NCBI GenBank assembly: GCA_023101725.1
Contig: JALJCO010007076.1
Location: 620,001 to 684,000 of the forward strand
Reading direction: 5' to 3'
Length of the DNA: 64,000 nucleotides
Source of the DNA: Atherinomorus stipes
Lineage: Eukaryota; Chordata; Actinopteri; Atheriniformes; Atherinidae
This document shows, in pieces, positions 1 through 8,985 of this stretch (position 1 is its first letter; each line of letters begins with the position of its first letter). The notes beneath the pieces were generated by a model. That model had not been told where the DNA came from. It worked only from the letters and a program-made list of their open reading frames with translations, and made no database searches. A program made the translations under genes and the position numbers.

Positions 1-446
1 CTTTGGTGTATCATGCAACAAGAAATCAGGCAACAAAGGCCCAGAACTGTTGTGCAGATAAGATCCCATCAGACAAGAATGGGAAAACATTCCTCTCCAA
101 AGAGTCCAGCAACTGGTCTCCTCACTTTCCACATGTTCATAGATACAGTAGATGTTAAAAGGGGAGGTGGTGCTACACAGTGGCAAAGGTTGTGGTTCTC
201 ATATCTGCAGGAAGTGACCTGAAAAGTGTGAAATTTTACCAGATTACACACTGTGCAATGAAGTAAATGAATGTTTAGTGACAAAAGTGTTGTCTACCTT
301 GATACAGCCAAGTCACTGCAAGATCGCTGACTTTGTAATCATCTAAGGACATGTTTCTACTGTGCACGATTACAGAGCGCATTGGCATGAAAACAAAGCT
401 CCTATCATAGCCTCAGTTTAAATGACACTGATATTATATCAGGAAT
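1..446. other. No gene seen (AT-rich unique sequence)
   Basis: Only short open frames occur on either strand. None has a recognisable domain or a plausible exon structure, and I see no transposon end here. Confidence 0.6.
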
Positions 447-501
447 ACAAATATTCCTGCCATTATTAATGGCAGGAATATTTGTCATAATAATGACAAA
501 T
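447..501. repeat. Two overlapping palindromes
   Basis: Positions 447-485 form a perfect palindrome with 19-base arms around a single central T at 466. The right arm runs into a second inverted repeat with arms 480-488 and 493-501 and a 4-base loop. Sharing of the arm sequence suggests hairpin-templated DNA synthesis. No transposon ends or target duplication were found around it. Confidence 0.85.
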
Positions 502-576
502 CAGAAAGTGGACAACTCTGTGTGGTGGTTACAGTTCCACAACACAAACAAGACATACAACCAACCAGCTTCCTGG

Positions 577-702
577 CAAGCTCACAGAAAGTATGAGGCC
601 ATTTTCAAATGGCGTGTTAAGGCACAGGCCTGAGCACATTTGACCACAAATTTTGTCCACGTGAAAGCAAACAGGCCAAGCTCACAGAAAGTATGAGGCC
701 AT
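577..702. repeat. 26-bp direct repeat at exactly 100-bp spacing
   Basis: The 26 bases at 577-602 recur without mismatch at 677-702. The 74 bases in between are not repeated. The repeat is too long for a normal target-site duplication, so a local duplication or template switch is more likely. Confidence 0.85.
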
Positions 703-3060
703 GCGTTCATCAAGGCAGGGTGATGCCGTGATGAAAGCATAACCCAAAGCCTTAGCCTTATTAAATTTTTGCACCTGTGCTTCTCAAGATGCTTGAGTCC
801 GTTTACACATCGGGTCACTATTATGAGTGGTCCTAAATCTGCTTCAAGTGAGGAAAACATTTCCTTATTTGCAGCATTAAATTAACAAGCCTGAAATAAT
901 TCTTGGAGCTGACGCTATTAAGAGACATTCAGCAGAGGGCCTACAAAGTATGAGCTCATAGCTTGGCAAACTCTGCTGGGGGGAGGAAAGGAAGGAGTTT
1001 CTTTCCTTTAAAAAAAAAAAAAAAAATTCTTGTTTTAATCCAGTATACAACTTCCCCATCTGGTACATGTTATAAATTTGTTCAATTTTTTCTTACTTAA
1101 TTTAAATTTTTACGAGGCCAAAGCTGCTTTACTTTCTCTTGGTTTCCTCTGCCTCATGATCAAGTGTTCTTGGCAGAGTTGAGAATAGGGAAAGTTAAAG
1201 TAGAAATAGGTGAGAGAGGGAATGAAAAAGAAAATGAGATGAATTGAGTAAAGGGCTTTTTTGGCTGTGTCCTGCTGAAGCTTGGCCAAATCACGTCTAG
1301 TGCAGGATGTAAACAAACTAATCTGCCAGTGTGGAGACTTTACACATTTTGGTTTCGCTCTGGGCTGTGTGACTCATGCAGCCTGGCTGTGTGACCTCGG
1401 ATGCTGGCTGTCCTGCTGCTTTAGTACCGGAGTGTTTAGTTTGACTTGCAGCAGGGGTCACCAAGACTATGCAGGCCTGCTGCGTTCTCCACTAATGCAT
1501 ACAAATAATCTCTCACAAAGTGAAGAGAAACAAACTAATGTGTTTACAAAAATAAAGCCTTAGTTTTGCTGTGCAGATGGGATGAGTTTAACAGTAATTT
1601 TATCACGACACAATGACTTAAATTTGCACGCTTCACGTTTTCAGTCTTGTTTAATTTGTTACCACAATAAACATCCCTTGCGTGCAGTACATACGGGGTA
1701 GCCAAACAAATCCGAGCTGGTTTAAAAAAAGAAATGTCCGTCAATGATAATTGAAACCATGATTTGATTTCATGCTACACGAGAAGTTTTCTACGCTGCA
1801 GTGCTCGATGCTTTTGTTTAGCTCGCCGCGGAGCAGAGGGTGCTTCTCATGTGGCTGCCTTTAATTTTTCCTTGCACAAACAAGAAATCAAAAATAGCTG
1901 AAAAATGATAATGAATAAGTAAATAAATAATATTAGACTCAATCCTTGTAAAAGTAAAAAGAAGACGCTTTAAATGCAGAAAAATGTATTATTGTGTGAG
2001 AAAAAAAAAGAGGTACTGTACATAAGAATGGATAAGGATACTTTTGTGGACAAATTTATAAAAAAAAATCACAGAGGAGCCTTTTTCACTTTTAGGAAAT
2101 AACCAGAGTCAACAACATAGCATGAAAGAATAATAACATATGTCAGCTTAGGACATTTCTTTAATGCTTCGCTTCCTTTTGTTTGTTTTTTTTCCTCAAG
2201 GATTTATTTGTGGTCAGTCATAATTACGCCATCTATTTGGCTGATTAAAGCTACGTATAAAAGAAAAACATCTTTATTTTCTTCCAAAGCAGATTATACA
2301 AGCTTGACCAATAGATATTTTCTGTTTAAATAGGTTAGATAGGCATTTATAGTGCATTTATTGTGGTATATATGTGTTTATTGATCATTACAAACAGCTT
2401 ATATGTTTGTGTGTTTGGTGTACACAAGAAAAACTCAACATTCGGTTAGCCTTGAGGTCAAAAACATTTTTTCCTCCACAGTATTAACACAGTAGGCTCA
2501 TTCTGTAAAATAAGTCACCTGACTCATCCATCATGATAAGAGTCCAGACGGAGGTACTGTATGTGATGATAAGTTGTTTACGACACACAAGGAGCTGAAT
2601 TTAATTAAACTTGGTGGACTCGGGAGGCATTACCAAAACAAACAAAAACAGCCAAAACATATTTATCTCTGAGTGCCCATGTGATTGTTTTGTTGTTTGC
2701 TTGTTTGTAAACATCTATTCATTTCTGATATGGAACTAGATTATTTTCTTTTCAAATCAAATTAAATCAAAACTTTTTTCATGAACCACTTTTCATAGTA
2801 AACTATGACTCAAAGCGCTTTATAGTTAAAATCATTCCCACCTGGCCAACCCTCTGATCTCCAGGTCATGTAAATGCACACTCACTCACACCAACATTTG
2901 CAACACATGCAAGTGCACCACCAACCCCCACCCTCAGCTCAGATAAAGTACATGAGACTAGTTCAGATGAACTGTGACACAAGTAAATGGCATTTTTATG
3001 AAGTGTAAACCTATGAAGTGTATACCTTGAGATTCTTCTGAAATTAATCGCAGGATCCAT
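703..3060. other. No gene seen (AT-rich, short homopolymers)
   Basis: This stretch holds an A-run at about 1010-1026 and many T-rich tracts. The open frames are under 95 codons, overlap each other on both strands and match no family I know. No transposon termini were identified. Confidence 0.55.
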
Positions 3061-3280
3061 GGGGTTTTTGTTCTATTGAATAAAACTTTAGATATATTTC
3101 AGCACTCAGAAAAAGAGCACCTCATTGTACCTTTAGGTTCACAAAGGTTTGTCACTGGGGTGGTATCCTCAAAGGTAGTTGCTTTACCCCCAACAGAGGG
3201 AGCTTATTTGTACCTGTGCCTTACGTACCTTTATAAAGACTAGTACTGCACCTCTGGTGATCGCCTTGTATCCTAAGTTG
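3061..3280. mobile_element. Possible degenerate MITE end (CACTC-AAAA/AGGTAC type)
   Basis: The stretch from about 3100 contains cactcagaaaaagagcacc, then gtacctttagg and a gtcactgggg segment. This order resembles teleost MITEs with termini like those of the element at 35554-36141. Only one end can be seen and no target duplication was found, so the call is weak. Confidence 0.3.
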
Positions 3281-3515
3281 AAAGTGGAAAACGTATCCCG
3301 ACAGCTCAAAAGGAAGCAAATTATTTTTCTCACATATATTCATATGGCAACGAACACATCAGAGACAAAAGTGGGGTTCAGTGTTTGTCCCAAGGAAACT
3401 TAGATCTGAGTGGTGGAGAAACCTGGGCTCAGATCATCAACCTTCTGACAGGGGACATTACAAGTTAGGATAATGTGAAACAAGCTACAGAATGTGTTGG
3501 TTGTGTTAAATCTGT

Positions 3516-3835
3516 CATCCGGGAGGAGCTTAAAGTAGAGCTGCTGCTCCTCTGCATTGAGAGGAGCCAGATGAGGTGACTCAGCCATCTGCTCAGGATG
3601 CCCCCTGAACGCCTCCCTGGTGAGGTGTTCCGGGCACATCCTACTGGGACGAGCCCCTGGGGAAGACCCAGGACGCACTGGAGGGACTACGTTTCTCAGC
3701 TGGCCTGGGAACGCCTTGGGATTTCCCTGGATGAGCTGGTGAATGTGGCTGGGGAGAAGGAAGTCTTGGCTTCCCTGCTTAGGCAGCTGCCCCCGCGACC
3801 TGACATCAGATAAGCGGAAAGAAAATGGATGGATG
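3516..3835 (+). mobile_element. 5'-truncated LINE, 3' end only (RTE-like)
   Basis: This 320-bp insertion is flanked by a perfect 13-bp target duplication (3503-3515 and 3836-3848, GTGTTAAATCTGT). It ends in an ATGGATGGATG tail, the hallmark of target-primed reverse transcription. The coding part at 3598-3813 gives the C-terminal end of a fish LINE polyprotein, including a GRPRTHWRDYVSQLAWERLG motif and a closing LLRQLPPRP. The reverse transcriptase domain itself is absent. Clade assignment to RTE-like elements is from memory of similar fish LINEs and is not certain. The copy at 40125-40752 shares the same C-terminus. Confidence 0.88.
3598..3813 (+). pseudogene. LINE ORF2 C-terminal fragment
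   Basis: The 71-codon frame encodes the extreme C-terminus that follows the reverse transcriptase in this LINE group: an R-P-G-R/W-G-R-P-R-T-x-W-R-D basic motif, then a conserved W-E-R-L-G segment. It lacks endonuclease and polymerase domains and cannot act on its own. The ATG is incidental, because the homologous region continues upstream in degraded form to 3516. It ends 22 bp before the tail, as expected for a 3' end. Confidence 0.8.
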
Positions 3836-3949
3836 GTGTTAAATCTGTGAATTAAGAGGAAAATCAAAATACACAGACATAAATTTACATATAATTTGTT
3901 TTTCTTTTCTGAAGTTTGCACATTAATATGGCCATTTATTGAAAGTTGC

Positions 3950-4440
3950 CTTGAATGCAGACAGAGCTGTAAACTCCCATCTGCTTGCTGTATCGGCCAA
4001 CACCTGATACCAATCTGACACTACTTTTGAATGAATGAACCGTATATCTTGCCATGTGAGTGAAGGCATCAGGTTTGACATAAACATTTAACTTTGTTAA
4101 AAAAAGGTAACAAATAAACATTTATATTGAATGTTATTAATATAATTTATTAACAAATAAAGTGTACATTAGCAGTAAAAAGAAATAACACTTCTCTGCT
4201 CTGCGTGATGATGCGACCCGCATTGCAAACAGAATTGAAGTGACTAGATTGCTGTAACTATATTGCTGACAGGATTGGAATGCTGGATCGGCCTCATTCA
4301 TTCGATACAGCTAATTAGTCAGTATCGGAGCCGACATATGAATCGCTATTTACTACTTGAGAACAACGTAAATGTACCTTTCAGGCCTCTCATATGGATA
4401 CAAATGGGTGCCAAGAGGTCCAGTTGTAAAGCCCTAGTTG
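3950..4440. mobile_element. Possible degenerate MITE with TATCGG motifs
   Basis: The segment has gtatcggccaacacctgata near 3990, and ggatcggcc and cagtatcggagccgac near 4285-4335. These resemble the TATCGGATCGG-containing non-autonomous elements common in fish, often placed with hAT. No clean terminal repeats or target duplication were found, so the boundaries are approximate. Confidence 0.3.
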
Positions 4441-4544
4441 ATACACAAGTCCAGGTTGTACCTTCAGGGACAGAAATGTTCCCCGACTGCACCCCCTTTC
4501 TGGCAGTTCCAGCATTATTCAGTTGGTTCTTTGTTTTTCAATTT

Positions 4545-4800
4545 AGGTTCTCTTTGTGATCAGGTTGTGTCCACTGTTTGTTTATCTTGTTTCCTGTTGT
4601 ATTTTGTAAAGTTTATTCCCTGGTGTATGTTGTGTTTGGGTCCTGCTTCCCTATAATACCCTGTACCTGATTCTTACTTGTTAATTACCACACCCATTCC
4701 TCATTAGTTCCTCTGTATGTTGTCTGCCCAGTTTCCTTCGTTCAGTCACTTCATTGTTGTCACACTTGTCTTCGTCAGTTGTCCTCAGCTCTAAGAAAGA
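4545..4800. mobile_element. Possible degraded LTR fragment
   Basis: The T-rich segment contains ttaattaccacacccattcc, cctcattagtt and a cacacttgtcttcgtcagtt stretch, in an order resembling fish gypsy LTRs. No TG/CA ends, no polyadenylation signal in the right place and no target duplication were seen. Confidence is low. Confidence 0.25.
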
Positions 4801-4999
4801 ATGGAATACAACTCTAACTATGGCAGATGTACCTCAGCAATCTGCAGTTCCACAGAAATCACTTGTAGACTTTGTTAACTAAAATTTGGTATTATTTTAT
4901 AAAGATTGTCCAGTGCAGTTATTTTCTGTTTCACTGGTATTTCTTATCTTATTTTTGGAGCTTCTTCCTCCAACTTCAGCTTCAACTTCAACTTTATTT

Positions 5000-5371
5000 G
5001 TCAAGTGTGCCGCATGTTGGACATACAACACAGATAAAATACATTTCTCTCGACCCCATGGTGCATTTAATAAAATATAATAAACTATAATATAAAAAGA
5101 TTTTAAAAAAGATAAAAAGATAAAAAAAATAAGAATCTGTCCGGTGGCAATAGTGCACATAATGCATAGGCAGAGTAAACTGAGTAGCAGTCCTGATGGA
5201 TGCGATAGTGCAATATGTAGTAGTGCCATTTAGTACAATGTTCTGCAGTATTGAACTGGTGCCATTGTGATGATAAAGTGAGGTGTGCAGTCCTGAGGTA
5301 GGTGAGTTTGAGAGTGGGCCGAGTCAGTGGGGATTCAAAGGGGGGCGAGTGGGGGCAGGGCAGGGAGGGAG
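5000..5371 (-). mobile_element. LINE 3' UTR and tail
   Basis: This is the non-coding 3' part of the LINE that spans to 8985. It contains A/T-rich tracts (about 5080-5130), and ends leftward in repeats of the form CTTCAA/TTGAAG with ACTTTATTTGTCAAGTGTG next to them. Tails of this kind are typical of fish L2/CR1-like LINEs. Confidence 0.65.
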
Positions 5372-6240
5372 TTAAGCGTCCTCACTGCCTGGTGGCAAAA
5401 GCTGTCTCTGAGCCTGCTGGTTCTGGCCCGGAGACTCTGCAGCCTCTTCCCTGACGGCAGCAGGGTGACGACACTGCGGGTGGGGTCGCCTGCGATACTG
5501 GTGGCTCTGCAGGTCCGACGAGAGTGGTAAATGTCCAATAGAGAGAGAGGGGGACACGACAATCTTTCCAGCTGCTTTCACGGTGCACTGCAGGGTCTTG
5601 CGGCAGGATGGGGTGCAGGCTCTGTACCACACGGTGATGCTGCTGGTCAGGATACTCTTGTTGGTGCCCCTGTAGAAGGAGTGCATGATGGGGGACGGGG
5701 CTCTTGCTCTTCTCAGTTTCTGAAGGAAGTAGAGTCGCTGTTGGGCTTTCTTGGCCAGGACTGTGGTTTTGGTGTCCCAGGATAGGTCTTGGGAGATGTG
5801 GACACCCAGGAACTTGGTGCTGCTTACCTGCTCAACCTCAGCCCCGTTGATGACCTGTGGAGCATGCTGGACAGGCTTTCTCCTGAGGTCTACCACGATG
5901 TCCTTCGTCTTTTCCACGTTCAGATGGAAATGATTGTCCTTGCACCATGTGGCTAGGTGGCTCACCTCACTCCTGTAGTTTGTCTCGTCGTTGTTGTTGA
6001 TGAGACCCACCACAGTTGTGTCGTCTGCGAGCTTAATGAAGAGGTTGGAGCTGAATGTTGGGGTGCAGTCGTGGGTCAGCAGAGTGAAGAGGAGGGGGCT
6101 CAGCATGCATCCTGAGGGGGCCCCCCGTGTTCAGTGTGATGGTGCGGGAGGTGTTGCTGCCTACTCAAACTGCCTGTGGTTTCCCTGTCAGGAAGTCCAG
6201 TAGCCAGTTGCAGAGGGAGATGTTGAGTCTCACTTTGCAA
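5372..6240 (-). pseudogene. LINE reverse transcriptase fragment (palm and thumb)
   Basis: The minus-strand frame 6106-5372 (244 residues) starts after a broken GAP-x-GC-x-LSPLLF motif. It carries the catalytic LADDT at residues 26-30, an N-x-EKTKDIVVDLRR segment and then FLGVHISQDLSWDTK of the thumb region. Upstream, 6240-6165 in another frame gives SLCNWLLDFLTGKPQAV, so there is a frameshift near 6115, where a run of g/c lies. The polymerase fingers upstream of CNWLLDFLTG are deleted. This is a dead copy of an RNA-templated DNA polymerase that once copied the LINE at nicked target DNA. Confidence 0.88.
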
Positions 6241-6275
6241 CTGGCAGAGGGAGACTCTACCAGTTGCAGAGTGGG
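6190..6275. repeat. Direct and inverted repeats at a LINE deletion junction
   Basis: The sequence ccagttgcagag occurs at about 6198 and again at about 6261, and its inverted form (tttgcaactgg) lies between them at about 6235. The stretch joins the LINE linker (ending RETKRQHSRRI) directly to the polymerase motif CNWLLDFLTG. The repeats are therefore probably filler made during the repair that deleted the intervening polymerase sequence. Confidence 0.6.
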
Positions 6276-6679
6276 GGGATCCTCCTGGAGTGCTGTCTCT
6301 TGGTCTCTCTGATCCCTTGTGTCAGGTTGGCCCTGGCTATCCTTAGGCCCGCATCGTCCCCAGCTCTGAAGGCAGCGCTCCGAGCTGTCAGGCACCTGTG
6401 GACTTCCCCTGTCAACCAAGGTTTTGGATTGGCCCGGATGGAGGTGGTTCTGGAGACTGTGACGTCGTCCATGCGCTTCCTCATGTAGGTCATGGTGGTC
6501 TCGGTGTACTTCTGGAGGTCTATAGAGTTGTCGTAAGTGGCAGCATGTCTGAACATGCTCCAGTCAGTGGTGGAAAAACAGTCCTGGAGAGCCTCTAATG
6601 ACCCCTCTGGCCACATCCGGATCTCCTTCTTGGCTGGTGTAGTCACTTTAACCAACGGTCTGTATGCAGGGTTTAGCAT
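6262..6679 (-). pseudogene. LINE linker between endonuclease and reverse transcriptase
   Basis: The minus-strand frame reads MLNPAYRPLVK, then an RMWPEGSLEALQDCFSTTDW segment, TYMRKRMDDVTVSRT and KPWLTGEVHRCL. This is the usual region C-terminal to the endonuclease in fish L2/CR1-like LINEs. Its first residues are cut off from the endonuclease piece by the transposon at 6680-8205. Rejoining the flanks at 6679 and 8208 restores a continuous LINE reading, which supports a simple insertion. Confidence 0.85.
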
Positions 6680-8205
6680 CCCAGATAGCAGTGGACTCCA
6701 CGGCTGATCCGCCTTCAAGTCCACAGATCCGCTTGACAGTCAGAGCGCTAATTGACCTCCACCCAACACTCAGCTGAGCATGGGAAAGACGGACTGTCAA
6801 ACCACGGACCCGCAGCGGATACGGATAAAGTCCAATAAACAGGAGGTGCAGTTTTTTTTTTCTCTCAGCGCCACCTCCTGGGGTCTCACTGTTACCTGTG
6901 CGGACCTGCTGCAGATCAGATTTTACAAGGTGGGAATTCATTTTGAAAAAAGAGAAAAAGAGATCACCAAAAAGATGAAGAGGACTAGGCAGTCCCAGCT
7001 TGTTTATGGATCTTGGTTGTCCGCGGACAAATGTAAGTATTATAAATGTGGATTTCACTTTTATTTTAGGGTGAATGACGATGTGAATGCTTTCATGAAA
7101 AATTTCTGGATCAACTCGTGTAATTTTATTTGGATGACATGAATGAGAAATATAAAGTTGATGTGAAGTGACGTGAATGTACTAACATAGGTAGATTTTG
7201 GTTATTTATCCAGCTTTTCAATGATAATTACCGTAGATACGAGAGAAAGGTTACTTTTCAAACTATAATAAGACTAATCACATAAATATTTCTGATGAAA
7301 CCTTTTTAGAACCTGATCTCTATACATTTTAGCTATTTCTAGCAAGATCGCGTCATTTTAAAACGGACTTCGAGGTTTTGCTTAGTATCCTACGTTAAGT
7401 AGGTTGTCGGATCATATTATAGGGTAAAGTACTTTTCTAATGGTATAAAGGCATTGATTTAATCAAACACTTTCACCGCTACATCAGCTGTGGTTAAGAG
7501 TTGCGAGACTTGGGGATTTAACTTTTTTTCTGGTAGACAACGAGGGGCATGTCCGCATGAACAATAAGGCTTATTCATCATCACCACAAAAAACTTTCAT
7601 TATTGTCGGCACAGAGGGGATGGAGACAAATTGTTGACATGGCAGTAACCAAGCGGGGCTGTGTGTTTGTGTGGTTTTAGATGCTGTCTGGAAGAAGCAC
7701 GTCTGTAAAGATGCCACAGAAGAGGGAATGATGCGCAACAGCCAGCAGCGTTCAGTTTGGCTGCGGACAGAAGTTGCCCAACGAGATCTGCACCAGATAT
7801 ATACTGCAACTGTTTATGTTCACTGTTATACTGTATTGAACTCTTTATAAATATAAAGTTTTAAAACTATACTTTGTTCAACAGTCTCATTTAATGTAGA
7901 TTATTTAGCATAATATTATTGCCTGGAAAGCAGGGGTTAAAAATCCAGGCATATAACGGGTCCGTCCACGCGGCTGAATCTCGATCATGAACAGATCCGC
8001 GGTGGATCTGGGACAAAGGTGCAGCGACAGCCTGAGGTCCGCCTGTGCTCCGCCTAACATCAGAAATTCCAATCAGAACACGGATCAGCGGCGGATCCGT
8101 CCCGCTGTGCAAGTGGACTCCTATATGACTCCAGGAGGCAGATCCGGGGTGAATGTAACAGTGCAGCTGCTGGGGATCCGCGGCGCCCTCCATTTGCTAT
8201 CTGGG
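6680..8205. mobile_element. DNA transposon, CCCAGATAGCA ends, 2-bp TSD (copy 1)
   Basis: A 1526-bp insertion breaks the LINE. Its ends are inverted (CCCAGATAGCA on both sides) and it is flanked by AT at 6678-6679 and 8206-8207. A copy at 56945-57665 has the same ends and AC on both sides, so a 2-bp target duplication is supported twice. Palindromic or near-palindromic GATCCGC-type motifs cluster near both ends, for example about 6702, 6725, 7998, 8080, 8142 and 8175. The interior shares an exon-like segment with copy 2 (6975-7032) but has no intact transposase. Superfamily is unknown; 2-bp duplications are known for ISL2EU and sometimes CACTA elements. Confidence 0.85.
6975..7032 (+). pseudogene. 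Exon-like segment with splice donor inside the transposon
   Basis: From the ATG at 6975 the frame reads MKRTRQSQLVYGSWLSADK and is followed directly by the strong donor GTAAGT at 7033. The related copy at about 57243-57300 encodes QSQLVYGSWSSADK followed by GTAAGT at 57301, although its reading frame upstream differs by small indels. Conservation of both the peptide and the donor suggests the remains of a first coding exon of the autonomous parent. No downstream exon or catalytic domain is visible, so function is unassigned. Confidence 0.45.
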
Positions 8206-8207
8206 AT

Positions 8208-8970
8208 GACAGTGGAGTGGTCTGAGGCTCCCAGGAGAGGGCTTTGTAGGCTCCCTTCTGAGTAGTGTAAACATTGTCCAAGATGTTGTTACCTCTTGTT
8301 GGAAAGTTGACATGTCCATGTAGTTGTGGAAACACACTCTTGGGGTTGGCATGGTTGAAGTCCCCAGCCAAGATGACGAAGGCATCAGGGTGGGCTGTTA
8401 GCTGCTCACTGATGTGCTGGTGCAGTTCGTTAAGTGCCTCACTCCTGTTGTTGGCCCGGACTATGCTTGCTGGATAGCATAGTCCGGGATGCTGTCGTTG
8501 AGCCAAGTTTCCACAAGCACAACGGCACCGCACTCACCCACAGACTTGCAGTGAGTCCGGAGTAGACGGATGTGGTGCAGTTTGTTGTCCAGCAAGCGTA
8601 CGTTAGCCAGGGTGGGCGGGATAGCTGGCCAGTGTGGTCTGGTGGTTAATCTAGCTTGGATACCACTGCGCTTCCCCCTCCTCTGCCTCCACAGATTCCG
8701 TCCGTGTTGCCTCCACTGTGGGCTGGGTGTAGGTGTGGGGGTCGGGGATTGAGTGGGCCTCCGGAGCAAACCGTTGTCCCGTAGCGACTCCATGTCCGCT
8801 AGCCTTATGTCCTTGTTTCTGCAGATGTCGAGCAGAAATTCTTGGGAATATATGCGCCTATAGACATGAGGGCGCGATGAGGATGATGACGAACAAACAC
8901 ACGGACTTGGTGCACCAAGAACACAAAAACGCTGTTGTATCGGGAGCGAGCGAAGCCGCTGCATGTACAC
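8208..8970 (-). pseudogene. LINE N-terminal region and endonuclease, with deletion
   Basis: Frame 8970-8461 gives an N-terminal basic, proline-rich region, then PPTLANVRLLDNKLHHIRLL and VETWLNDSIPDYAIQ, the first part of an APE-type endonuclease. Frame 8533-8208 resumes with ANNRSEALNELHQHISEQL, the catalytic-region FVILAGDFNHANPKSVFPQL and NFPTRGNNILDNVYT. About 70-80 residues that normally lie between AIQ and ANNR are missing. The join at about 8455-8488 carries a 12-base inverted repeat. The intact protein nicks target DNA for reverse transcription; this copy is inactive. Confidence 0.85.
8455..8488. repeat. Perfect inverted repeat at the endonuclease deletion
   Basis: CCCGGACTATGC at 8455-8466 is repeated in inverted form at 8477-8488 with a 10-base loop. 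It sits exactly where the LINE endonuclease reading jumps from its first third to its middle. This is the pattern expected when a broken end folds back and is extended before rejoining. Confidence 0.8.
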
Positions 8971-8972
8971 GC

Positions 8973-8982
8973 GTCGCCATCT
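8973..8982 (-). promoter_or_regulatory. YY1-like motif at the LINE 5' end
   Basis: The minus strand reads AGATGGCGAC within the first few bases of the LINE. This resembles the YY1 site at the start of mammalian L1, where it positions transcription initiation. The match is to a short consensus, and function here is an inference. Confidence 0.35.
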
Positions 8983-8985
8983 AGG

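Larger units (their letters stand above)
4962..8985 (-). mobile_element. L2/CR1-like LINE, internally deleted, split by a DNA transposon
   Basis: A minus-strand LINE starts near 8985, and its 3' end lies at about 4962-5000 with a GTTGAA-type microsatellite tail. Reading leftward, the pieces are an N-terminal region and endonuclease (8970-8208), a transposon insertion (8205-6680), the linker between endonuclease and polymerase (6679-6262), the reverse transcriptase palm and thumb (6240-5372) and a 3' UTR. About 70-80 residues of endonuclease and most of the N-terminal polymerase region are missing. Membership in the Jockey superfamily (L2/CR1 group) rests on the order of domains and the recognisable protein. 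No convincing target duplication was found. Confidence 0.85.

Noticed and set aside
8891..8985. Target duplication of the large LINE (GAGCTT near 4949 and 8996)
   Set aside because: Only six bases agree and they do not sit at the same distance from the ends, so chance is likely.
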